9,767 nucleotides of DNA from contig DATGWV010000357.1 of assembly GCA_035299305.1 (NCBI GenBank), positions 1 to 9,767 of the forward strand, in the 5' to 3' direction. Shown here piece by piece: positions 1-6,886 of this stretch; position 1 is the first letter of the stretch, and each line of letters opens with the position of its first letter. Source of the DNA: BJHL01 sp035299305 (GTDB taxonomy: Bacteria; Planctomycetota; Phycisphaerae; Phycisphaerales; UBA1924). The notes beneath the pieces are model-generated. The model was not told where the DNA came from. It saw only the letters and a program-made list of their open reading frames with translations, and searched no databases. Both the position numbers and the translations under genes were made by a program.

Positions 1-2
1 CC

Positions 3-563
3 CTGAAGCACGAACTCGACGCCGGTGCCCACACCGACACCGGCTCGCAAATCGCCGAGCACGTGACCGACGCCCTCGACGTGGACACGGGCGACGCCAC
101 GCCGCTGCTGCGTCCCAAGCACGTCATCATCGCCGGCTTCGGTCCCGTGGGCCGCGCCCTCGCCGATCGCTTTGCGATTCAAAACGTTCACTTCACCGTC
201 GTCGAGCTCAACGCCAGCACCGTCAAGCGTCAAGCCTTGCTGGGTCGCAAAGTCGTCTACGGCGACATCACCAACCGCGAAGTACTCGAGCAAGCCGGCA
301 TTCACCACGCCGACGCCATCATCCTCACGATTCCTGACGACGAAGCAACGCTGCGTGCCTGCCACGCCATCCGCGAACTCGCGCCGCACGTCTTCATCGC
401 GGCTCGCACCAACTTCCTCAGCGGCAAGTTCACCGCCATGGCCCTCGGCGCAGACGTGGTCACCGTGGAAGAAGTCGCCACCGCCCTCGCGATGGAACAT
501 GAAGTGCTCGAAGGACTCGCCAAATACCTCGCCAGTCGCACGCCCCGCCGCGACCATACGTGA
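3..563 (+). CDS. Partial RCK/TrkA-N NAD-binding domain, C-terminal end of a probable cation:proton antiporter (KefB/KefC-like)
   Basis: The reading frame is open from position 3 at the left edge to a TGA at 561-563, so the 5' part of the gene lies outside the window. The visible 186 residues start with an acidic, low-complexity linker. A Rossmann domain follows: strand HVIIAGFGPVG with the GxGxxG nucleotide-binding turn at about residues 45-50 of the visible part, then VVELN, whose Glu at the end of strand 2 would bind the NAD ribose. The later VYGDITNREVLEQAGI and AIILTIPDD stretches are typical of TrkA-N/RCK domains. Such domains gate K+ efflux antiporters (CPA2, Kef type) and some K+ channels from the cytoplasmic side. 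The linker ahead of the domain suggests a membrane part upstream, but that is inference. A GTG at 63 could start a stand-alone RCK protein; I think this less likely because the frame stays open upstream. No C-terminal TrkA-C domain is visible. Confidence 0.8.
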   Translation: MKHELDAGAHTDTGSQIAEHVTDALDVDTGDATPLLRPKHVIIAGFGPVGRALADRFAIQNVHFTVVELNASTVKRQALLGRKVVYGDITNREVLEQAGIHHADAIILTIPDDEATLRACHAIRELAPHVFIAARTNFLSGKFTAMALGADVVTVEEVATALAMEHEVLEGLAKYLASRTPRRDHT

Positions 564-581
564 CCGCCGCGAAAATGCACG

Positions 582-2561
582 TCATTTGCGAGCCGATTTG
601 CTCAGCCGCACGACTTCGCGGTAGTTCTCGCGGAAGAAATTCGTGTACGCAATCTCCAGCCGCGCCTGCGTCTGCGGGTTTCGCCACGTATCACGAATCG
701 CCCGGAAGTTGCTCGCCGTGAACGCGAGTTCCTTGCCGTCCTTCGTGGGCGTCGAAGGGAATGCGTAGAACGCCGCTTCCATCTTCGTCAGCGTCTCTTT
801 CGGAAACGTCGTATCCGCACGTGCGTTGCAAATCGCCCGCCACGCCGCCCGCTGGTCGTCCGTCACATCGATCGAGAACGCCCCCATCATCACGCCAATC
901 GCCGCACGCCAGTTCGCGGGCCGATGCGCCGCGGCGATCTCAAAGGGATTGACCTTGTCGATGAAGTTGTTCGCCGCCGGATGGCGATACATCGCCTCGC
1001 GCACAGGCATGCGCCGCAGCTCATACCGCCGCGGCCCCATCTTCTCGCCATTCTCGCCAATCGGATTGTCCTTGCTCAGCGGATTGCGATCGCTTGGCAG
1101 TTGCCACAACACCTGCGCCTCATCCGTCAAACAGAACTCGATAAACCGCCGCGCCAACTCCGGATCAGGCCCGCTGCGCAGTACGCTCGCCGGATCAGCG
1201 TCGATGTACGCCGCCCCTTCCGGATCGACATACCCCACGCGTGCCGTCGCCGGGTCCTGACCTTCCGCGAGCACGAACTGAGCCTGCCCGCGACCATAAA
1301 AATCAATCGCAAGCCCCGCCGCGCCTTCGCCAGCAGAGATATCCACGGGCGGCTTCGTCGCCGCCGCCGTGTACGTACGCGCATTCGCGCTCATCTCCTG
1401 CAGCAGCTTCCACGCCCGCGCAAAAGCCGCATCCACGCTCTGCATGCGCTCACTCGACAAGCTGCGTTCCCAAGGCGTGCGGTCCTTCGCTTCCTTGTCA
1501 AACGCCGCCGACAGCTCATCAAACCAGCCCTCGCGCTGCGCCGTGTTCCACAACTCCGCGTTCAAGATCGCATCAATCGCCGTCGTGATCGAACCCGACT
1601 GCCGCGGGTCCGCGAGAATCAGCAACCCCTGCAGCTTCGGATGCGTGAGATCAGCAAAGCCTTTGGGCTCAGCCAGTCCCTGCTCCCGAAAAATGTCGCG
1701 GTTGTACACGATGCCAAACGCCGACAGCGCGGTGCCGATCCAGTATTGCTGCGGGTCGTACAACTGCTGCGACCCGATGATGTTCTGCCGCCCCTTTGCA
1801 TCAGCCGGAAACCACTTCGTCCGCAGATCATCATCGCTTAGCCCTGCTGGCATGCTCATCCGCAGCGGCGCATCGCGCATCACCTTGCTCAGATCAATCC
1901 GCGTTTTGATGGTCTGCGTATCCGGCTCATCAAACTTCTGCACCACACTCACGCCATCGACAAACGCCTCCGCCGGGATGCGCGCCGTAAACGCGACCTC
2001 ACCCGCCATCAACTGCAACTCAAGATTCCGCGCCTGCATCAAATCCGCCACGCTCTGCGACTTGCTCACCTTCGACAGCAGTACCTCTTCCACGCCCCGA
2101 TTCGTAAACGGATTGAACGTCACGCCCGCCGTCGACGGAATCTTCAGCCGTCCATGATCAAACGTCCCGCCGCCGAACATCATGTCGAACGGCATGCTTC
2201 TCAATGGAATGTCATTGTCCAGCGAGAGGTCCTTCGCCAGCAGCCGTTGCGGCTCCTTCTTGCGAATTTCCTCAATCACTTCCTTGCCCTTGGCCGCATA
2301 TTGCGCGCTCAGGACCTTCAAAATCTCCGTCGTCCCGCCGGGGGTGCGCCAGTCAATGTGCGCCGGCTCGCCGTAATGCTTGCGGTGCCACGCGTCAAAT
2401 GCCTCACCAAATTCCGATCGAATCTGTGGCACGTGCGGCGTCACCACCACAATGCTCCGCGCCCCTTCCGGCACGCTCGCCGCAGGCGAGGCCACCTTCA
2501 GCGCCAGCGGCACGCCCAGCACAATCAGAAACGCAAGCGCAATCAGCACACGAGACAGCAT
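582..2561 (-). CDS. Membrane-anchored extracellular solute-binding protein (ABC-type, iron/spermidine-type fold), orphan
   Basis: The 659-residue protein starts at an ATG (2559-2561). It has one hydrophobic segment at about residues 4-22, a signal peptide or uncleaved anchor; there is no lipobox Cys. The mature part begins RSIVVVTPHVPQI, the first strand of a periplasmic binding protein. The hinge and second-lobe signatures are also there: YWIGTALSAFGIVYNRDIF near 273-291, a DFYGRGQAQFV stretch near 420-430, YVDPEGAAYIDADPASVL near 444-461, and a LARRFIEFCLTDEAQVLW helix typical of Fe3+- and polyamine-type binding proteins. It is about twice the usual 320-350 residues: an insertion lies roughly between 137 and 262, and a C-terminal extension follows about residue 500. 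The gene follows the amidase gene with a 27-nt gap and probably shares its transcript. No permease or ATPase gene is in the window, so the ligand and even a transport role are open. No strong Shine-Dalgarno precedes the start. The family call is firm, the ligand unknown. Confidence 0.8.
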   Translation of the reverse strand: MLSRVLIALAFLIVLGVPLALKVASPAASVPEGARSIVVVTPHVPQIRSEFGEAFDAWHRKHYGEPAHIDWRTPGGTTEILKVLSAQYAAKGKEVIEEIRKKEPQRLLAKDLSLDNDIPLRSMPFDMMFGGGTFDHGRLKIPSTAGVTFNPFTNRGVEEVLLSKVSKSQSVADLMQARNLELQLMAGEVAFTARIPAEAFVDGVSVVQKFDEPDTQTIKTRIDLSKVMRDAPLRMSMPAGLSDDDLRTKWFPADAKGRQNIIGSQQLYDPQQYWIGTALSAFGIVYNRDIFREQGLAEPKGFADLTHPKLQGLLILADPRQSGSITTAIDAILNAELWNTAQREGWFDELSAAFDKEAKDRTPWERSLSSERMQSVDAAFARAWKLLQEMSANARTYTAAATKPPVDISAGEGAAGLAIDFYGRGQAQFVLAEGQDPATARVGYVDPEGAAYIDADPASVLRSGPDPELARRFIEFCLTDEAQVLWQLPSDRNPLSKDNPIGENGEKMGPRRYELRRMPVREAMYRHPAANNFIDKVNPFEIAAAHRPANWRAAIGVMMGAFSIDVTDDQRAAWRAICNARADTTFPKETLTKMEAAFYAFPSTPTKDGKELAFTASNFRAIRDTWRNPQTQARLEIAYTNFFRENYREVVRLSKSARK

Positions 2562-2588
2562 GCGGCAGGGTAGAAGTCACAACCGCCT

Positions 2589-3404
2589 TCAGCGCATGCT
2601 CGCAATCCGTTCGCGCCACGCTGGAAATCGCGCACGCCACGCATGCAGCACGCTCGCATCAATCGCCGCGCTCAGCACGCACGGCTGCTCGCCCCCTTCC
2701 GCCAGCACCTCGCCCGCAGGCGAAATAATCAGGCTCCCGCCCCCGTAGTGCAGCCCTGCGGTGCCGTCCGATTTCACCGGATCATCACCCGTGCGATTCA
2801 CTCCAAGCACAAACGCCTGATTCTCAATCGCCCGTGCAATGAGCAGCGCCCGCCAATGCGCCGCGCGCACGCTGGGCCAGCACGCACCCAGCGCGATCAT
2901 CTCCGCGCCAGCCTTGAGCCCCCGCCCAAACAACTCCGCAAATCGCAAGTCATAGCACACCGCCGGCATCACGCGCAGACCAGCGGCCTCCCACGAATAC
3001 AACTCCACGCTCTGCCCCGCCTCAAACCGCTCATGCTCACCGCTGGGCGTAAACAGATGCTGCTTCGCGTACTCCGCCAGCACGCGCTGCCCCGGCGCAG
3101 CCGCCGTCATGACATTCCGCGCCACGCACTTGTGACACGGCGCCACCGTCCGCCCGCCTTGCACAATCACCCCAAGGTCATCCGCCAGTTCGAGCAGAAA
3201 CGCGAGGGTCGCACCCGATTTGTCATTCGTCCGCTCGATGTTGAAGGAAAAGCCAGTATCAAACATCTCTGGGAGCAACACAAAATCGCCCGCGTGCACG
3301 TCCGCCTTGTCCAGCAGTTGCCGCACCTGTTCGTGGTTGGCACCTGCATCCTCCCAGCGAATGGAAAACTGCACAAGATGCGCATGCGGCAGGCGTTGGG
3401 GCAT
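2589..3404 (-). CDS. Carbon-nitrogen hydrolase (nitrilase superfamily), omega-amidase/YafV-like
   Basis: A complete nitrilase-fold amidase of 271 residues, close to the usual 255-280. The Glu-Lys-Cys triad is visible: Glu46 in LLPEMFDTGF, Lys114 in YAKQHLF and Cys150 in AVCYDLRFAELF. The LPEMFDTGF and CYDLRF contexts are those of omega-amidases (bacterial YafV, eukaryotic NIT2), which hydrolyse 2-oxoglutaramate or 2-oxosuccinamate to the oxo acid and ammonia; this substrate is inferred from family resemblance. There is no signal peptide, so the enzyme is cytoplasmic. I chose the ATG at 3402-3404 because AAGGA (3413-3417) lies 8 nt upstream. A GTG at 3426-3428 in the same frame would add eight residues but has no good ribosome site. 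It is the first gene of a two-gene minus-strand unit with the solute-binding protein, an unusual partner. Transcription starts in the gap shared with the Maf gene. Confidence 0.9.
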   Translation of the reverse strand: MPQRLPHAHLVQFSIRWEDAGANHEQVRQLLDKADVHAGDFVLLPEMFDTGFSFNIERTNDKSGATLAFLLELADDLGVIVQGGRTVAPCHKCVARNVMTAAAPGQRVLAEYAKQHLFTPSGEHERFEAGQSVELYSWEAAGLRVMPAVCYDLRFAELFGRGLKAGAEMIALGACWPSVRAAHWRALLIARAIENQAFVLGVNRTGDDPVKSDGTAGLHYGGGSLIISPAGEVLAEGGEQPCVLSAAIDASVLHAWRARFPAWRERIASMR

Positions 3405-3412
3405 GGAGGAAA

Positions 3413-3417
3413 TCCTT
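3413..3417 (-). promoter_or_regulatory. Ribosome binding site deciding the amidase start
   Basis: On the minus strand AAGGA lies 8 nt before the ATG at 3404. It supports this start over the in-frame GTG at 3428, which has no comparable purine-rich site. Confidence 0.55.
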
Positions 3418-3572
3418 GTACGCGACACACTTACAAAACCAACGCAAACTATGGCCCTCGCCGCGTGAAACTGTCGAAATCGCCATCCGTCTCACATCGA
3501 ACCAAGGCCACTGACCGAAACGTAGCGGCCCCCAACCCGAAGAACCAACTCCGCAGAAACAACCCCCTCACC

Positions 3573-3590
3573 GCCTGCACGGACGCAGGC
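3573..3590. other. Inverted repeat in the amidase/maf divergent gap
   Basis: GCCTGC-ACGGAC-GCAGGC is a perfect 6-bp inverted repeat with a 6-nt spacer, ending 25 nt before the maf GTG. It could be an operator or a 5'-leader hairpin. In this GC-rich DNA it could also be chance. The rest of the 211-nt gap (3405-3615) shows no promoter I can support. Confidence 0.3.
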
Positions 3591-3602
3591 TCGCACCCCG
3601 TG

Positions 3603-3609
3603 GGAAGGA
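3603..3609 (+). promoter_or_regulatory. Ribosome binding site deciding the maf start
   Basis: GGAAGGA lies 6 nt before the GTG at 3616. This supports the GTG start although the Maf domain itself begins only about 45 residues later and an in-frame ATG exists at 3703. Confidence 0.55.
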
Positions 3610-3615
3610 TCACCC

Positions 3616-4371
3616 GTGGCATCCGCATTGGCCCCCGTCCTGCCTCGCTCGCAGGACGCTACCGACGACTCGGCGAACAACACACCACCTGATGACGCCT
3701 CCATGGTCACCTTCACCCCTCCAACCTCGTCCCGCCCTCGGCGTGGCTTGCCCCTTCTGCTGGCCAGCCGCTCGCCCCGGCGGCGCGCGTTGCTGAGTGA
3801 AGCCGGCTTCGACCACGTCGCCGAACACCCCGGCTTTGAGGACGGCATCCTCACGCCCGGACAGGTATCGCCCCGCCAATGGGTCGCCGCCCTCGCCTCG
3901 CTCAAAGCCTTTGCTGGCGCGAATCTCCCGAGCGCCCGCGACGCCGGCGGCCGCATCGTCCTGGGTGCCGATACTGCGTGCCTCCTCGATGGCCAGCTCG
4001 TGGGCACCCCCACCACCGCCGATGAAGCCGAGTCCATGATCCGCTCGTTCATGAACACCCAGCACGACGTGCTGACCGGCGTCGCCATCGTCGATCTCCG
4101 GGGCTGGACGGGCGACCCTGCTTTCGTCCCGGCGCGGCGCCGTCGCGTGCTCGTTGACGTCGCCAAAGTGCGCATGGGCACGCTCGATGACCGCGAACTG
4201 CGCAGCTACATCGACAGCGGCAACTGGCAAGGCAAAGCGGGCGGCTACAACCTCTCCGAACGCCTCGCCGCCGGCTGGCCGCTCGAGTTTGAAGGCGACC
4301 GGACAACCATCATGGGCCTGCCCATGAACCGCCTCACCAACCTGCTCGAAGAAATGGCGACCGCCTCCTGA
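3616..4371 (+). CDS. maf: Maf-family nucleoside triphosphate pyrophosphatase (nucleotide house-cleaning)
   Basis: Maf proteins hydrolyse non-canonical or excess nucleoside triphosphates (dTTP/UTP or m7GTP, by subfamily) to monophosphate and pyrophosphate in the cytoplasm. The 251 residues contain the family signature LLLASRSPRRRALL (48-61, with SxSPRR), GADT (117-120, Asp119 as the likely catalytic residue), HDVLTGVAIVD (150-160), KAGGY (207-211) and a closing IMGLPM. Two features are odd. The first 45 residues are a Pro/Ser/Asp-rich extension not found in short Maf proteins; the GTG start is kept because of its ribosome site, while an ATG at residue 30 would give 222 residues. The conserved Lys of the usual GKP motif is Thr131 (GTP). 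The subfamily, and so the substrate, cannot be settled by eye. It opens a plus-strand cluster and is followed after 19 nt by the membrane protein gene. Confidence 0.88.
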   Translation: MASALAPVLPRSQDATDDSANNTPPDDASMVTFTPPTSSRPRRGLPLLLASRSPRRRALLSEAGFDHVAEHPGFEDGILTPGQVSPRQWVAALASLKAFAGANLPSARDAGGRIVLGADTACLLDGQLVGTPTTADEAESMIRSFMNTQHDVLTGVAIVDLRGWTGDPAFVPARRRRVLVDVAKVRMGTLDDRELRSYIDSGNWQGKAGGYNLSERLAAGWPLEFEGDRTTIMGLPMNRLTNLLEEMATAS

Positions 4372-4390
4372 CTCTGCCGATGCTTGCTGC

Positions 4391-4855
4391 ATGTCCACGC
4401 TCGCGACCATGCTGATCTCCGCCGCTGCGCTGCCCGCTGACGCAGCAGCGACTGGCGACACGCCATCCGCGATCGCGCCTGCATGGGCCGTCATCCCGCT
4501 CGCCTTCGTCACGCTGGTCGCCGTCGCCGTCCACTGGATCGCGCTGGGTCAGGCCGACATGCCGCGCTGGCGCAAGAGCATCCGCACCGCCAATGGCCTG
4601 GTGATGATGGTCACCATCCCGATTCTCGCGTACGGCTTCTGCATCGTCAGTCCGCAGCAGCAGCGTCAGTTCGTCATCACCTGGATTCTCGCGACCGGCC
4701 TCATGTCGCTGGTCATGTTGCTCGCCCTCGCTGATGTTCTCTACTCCAGCATCACGCTCTGGCGCACGCGCCGCACCATGTTGCGGCAAGCCCGCAAAGC
4801 CCGCATGTTGCTGCTGGAACGCGACGCGCAGGCCCCCAACGCTTCGGCGTCATGA
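4391..4855 (+). CDS. Small membrane protein of unknown function, three predicted helices
   Basis: I do not recognise a family. The 154 residues hold three hydrophobic segments at about 31-52, 68-87 and 94-120. A short Ala-rich N-terminus precedes them, and a strongly basic C-terminal tail follows (RTRRTMLRQARKARMLLLERD), which by the positive-inside rule should be cytoplasmic. Its TGA overlaps the ATG of lpxK (ATGA, 4852-4855), so the two are probably translationally coupled. It lies 19 nt after maf. The tight linkage suggests a role near the inner membrane together with LpxK, such as envelope assembly, but this is inference from position only. No Shine-Dalgarno is evident before the ATG. Codon use matches the neighbours, so the frame looks real. 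Confidence 0.75.
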   Translation: MSTLATMLISAAALPADAAATGDTPSAIAPAWAVIPLAFVTLVAVAVHWIALGQADMPRWRKSIRTANGLVMMVTIPILAYGFCIVSPQQQRQFVITWILATGLMSLVMLLALADVLYSSITLWRTRRTMLRQARKARMLLLERDAQAPNASAS

Positions 4856-5979
4856 CAGCCCAGCCCACAACTCCCGCGCTGGCTCGCCAGTCGCGCCCGC
4901 CTGTCAGCGGCCCGCTGGGAGGCGCGATGGCCTGGGTCTATGGCAAAGTCATCGCCCATCGCAACGACAACTTTGATCGCGGCAAAGGAGTCGTCACGTT
5001 TGATCGCCCTGTCATCAGCGTCGGCAATCTCTCCGTGGGCGGCACTGGCAAAACGCCCTTCACCATGTGGCTGCTGCATCTGCTGCGTCGCGAAGGCTTC
5101 TGGCCCTGCGTCGCCATGCGCGGCTACGGCATGCCCAAAGGCCGAGGCCTCGAAAGCGATGAAGCCCGCGAATACGCCGACACCTTTAGCGATCTGCCCA
5201 TCGTCGCCCAGCCCGACCGCACGCAAGGCCTGCTCGAACTCTTCAGCGACGAGTTTGAGCATACCAAGTCCGAAGAAGAAAGCTACGAGCCCGTCCCCTC
5301 GCGCAAACCCACCGATGTCGTCGTCCTCGACGATGGCTTCCAGCATCGCCAGATCGCACGCCAACTCGACATCGTGCTCATCGATGCCACGCGTGAGCCC
5401 TTTCAAGATCGCCTGCTTCCCGCAGGATTTCTGCGCGAGTCGCCCGCCTCTCTCGCCCGCGCACACGCCGTGGTGCTCACGCACGCCGAAGCCGTGCCCG
5501 CGCATGAGTTGACCAAACTCGCCGCACGCGTGCAGTCACTGTCCAAGCGTCTCGTCGTTGCGAGTTGCAAACACCACTGGTCACACCTGCGCCGCAGCGT
5601 CGCCAGTGGCCAAGCCGATGAACAACTCCCAGTCACCTGGCTGCGCGACAAGAAAGTCCTCGCCGTCTGCGCCATCGGCAATCCCGACGCTTTCATTCGC
5701 AGCGTGCAGGAACACGCCGCCAGCATCACTGATTCCATCGTGCTCAGCGACCACGATCCCTACGAACCCGCGACTGTGCAGCGCATCATCAACGCCTCCC
5801 GCCTCACTGGCGCGCAGGCCATCGTCTGCACACAAAAAGACTGGAGCAAGCTCGCCCGCGTCCCCGCATCCGCATGGGTCTGCCCCGTCGTGCGGCCACG
5901 CCTCGAAGTCCAGCTCATCGCAGGCGAAGATGCCCTGCGCCCGCTCATCCTTGGCGCAGCCGCCAACGAAAAACTCTAA
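4852..5979 (+). CDS. lpxK: Tetraacyldisaccharide 4'-kinase LpxK (lipid A biosynthesis)
   Basis: LpxK transfers phosphate from ATP to the 4' position of the tetraacyldisaccharide 1-phosphate at the inner membrane, giving lipid IVA. The signatures are clear: ISVGNLSVGGTGKTP (55-69, P-loop with Lys67), RGYG (90-93), DDGFQHRQ (160-167, Walker B-like), LPAGFLRE (189-196), CAIGNPDAF (273-281), DH at 300-301 and CTQKDWSKL near the end. The 375 residues are somewhat longer than typical (320-340). An acidic insertion (about 133-150, rich in Glu) lies just before DDGFQH, and the N-terminus carries about 20 extra residues before the expected membrane-associated helix. The usual DHH reads DHD here. The start overlaps the stop of the preceding membrane protein gene. 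Its presence implies that this organism makes lipid A-type LPS. Confidence 0.95.
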   Translation: MTAQPTTPALARQSRPPVSGPLGGAMAWVYGKVIAHRNDNFDRGKGVVTFDRPVISVGNLSVGGTGKTPFTMWLLHLLRREGFWPCVAMRGYGMPKGRGLESDEAREYADTFSDLPIVAQPDRTQGLLELFSDEFEHTKSEEESYEPVPSRKPTDVVVLDDGFQHRQIARQLDIVLIDATREPFQDRLLPAGFLRESPASLARAHAVVLTHAEAVPAHELTKLAARVQSLSKRLVVASCKHHWSHLRRSVASGQADEQLPVTWLRDKKVLAVCAIGNPDAFIRSVQEHAASITDSIVLSDHDPYEPATVQRIINASRLTGAQAIVCTQKDWSKLARVPASAWVCPVVRPRLEVQLIAGEDALRPLILGAAANEKL

Positions 5980-5989
5980 ACATCGCCCA

Positions 5990-6763
5990 TTACAACGCAT
6001 CCACCAACCCGTGCGATGCCTGAAACTCGCGATACCACCCTTTGAACGCTTCCGGCAGCACCGGAATGTTGCGTCCATTTAGCGCATCGTGCTCGCCCCG
6101 CACACACGCCATCACAATCTCAGCCACACGCCCGGGCTCCAGCGTCTGCTCGCGCGAGATCATCGCCTCATCAAACGCCGCCCGCAGCATGGGCGTCTCC
6201 ACAGCGCCCGGCGCCAGCGCAAACGCGCGCACGCCAATCGCGGCCCCTTCCTTCGCCACGCTCGCCGCCATGATGCTCGCCGCAGCTTTGCTCCCCGCGT
6301 ACGCAAAGAAACCCGGAAACGGATCGATGCTCGCCATGCTGGAGATCGTGATCACGCACCCGCCCACACCTGTTGCCACGTGCTGCGACGCAAAAGTACC
6401 CCACGCCTCGCGCGTCATCCACGCCGGCGCGAACGTGTTCACACGGTACATCGTTTCGAGCAGTTCATCACTCGTCTGCGGAATGCTCGCCACCTGCCCC
6501 AGCCCCGCGTTGTGCACCAGCACATCCAGCCTGCCCAGCTTCGCGACGCACGCCTGCACCGCTGCCCGAGCCTTTGCCGCATCACCAATGTCCGCCGTAT
6601 GCACGAGCGAAGCCCCCGCGAGCATCCCCGCCGTCTCATGCAGCAGCGATTCCCGCCGGCCCACCAGCGCAACCTGATACCCCGCGTGCGAGAGCGCGAT
6701 CGCAATCGCTCGACCAATGCCCGAGCCAGCGCCCGTGACCAAAGAGACGCGTGAAAGTGTCAT
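5990..6763 (-). CDS. Short-chain dehydrogenase/reductase (SDR), classical type
   Basis: A 257-residue cytoplasmic oxidoreductase of normal length for classical SDRs. It shows the cofactor motif TGAGSGIG (10-17), Asp58 in TADIGD for the adenine ring, HNAG (84-87) and the catalytic Ser142 / Tyr155 / Lys159 in ISSMAS and YAGSK, with the usual 13-residue Ser-Tyr spacing. PGAVETPM follows the active site. The Arg pair after strand 2 (VGRRES, 36-37) suggests NADP(H) rather than NAD(H). The substrate cannot be read from the sequence. It converges on lpxK with only 10 nt between the stops. The upstream gap to the next gene (6764-6886) contains a small inverted repeat (TGCAG/CTGCA) near the start codon but no Shine-Dalgarno or promoter I would defend. 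It seems to be a single-gene unit. Confidence 0.9.
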   Translation of the reverse strand: MTLSRVSLVTGAGSGIGRAIAIALSHAGYQVALVGRRESLLHETAGMLAGASLVHTADIGDAAKARAAVQACVAKLGRLDVLVHNAGLGQVASIPQTSDELLETMYRVNTFAPAWMTREAWGTFASQHVATGVGGCVITISSMASIDPFPGFFAYAGSKAAASIMAASVAKEGAAIGVRAFALAPGAVETPMLRAAFDEAMISREQTLEPGRVAEIVMACVRGEHDALNGRNIPVLPEAFKGWYREFQASHGLVDAL

Positions 6764-6886
6764 GCAGCAGGGTACTGCACGAACACGCGCACGCGGGCTG
6801 CCTTCGGAAGGTGCGGCAGCGTTCTCAGAGGAAACAAGCGCTGGCTCGGTTTGTCAGAAACACAAGTTGTATCGAATCACCACCGC

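Noticed and set aside
924..1841. Plus-strand open frame of 305 codons opposite the solute-binding protein gene
   Set aside because: Arg-rich shadow without recognisable motifs, while the opposite strand encodes a clear solute-binding protein.
3610..4512. Minus-strand open frame of 300 codons opposite maf
   Set aside because: Gly/Ala-rich shadow; the Maf motifs on the plus strand are unambiguous.
6801..6811. CCTTCGGAAGG inverted repeat as a terminator of the Cys-repeat gene
   Set aside because: The stem is only 4 bp with a 3-nt loop, it is over 70 nt past the stop, and no T-run follows on the minus strand.
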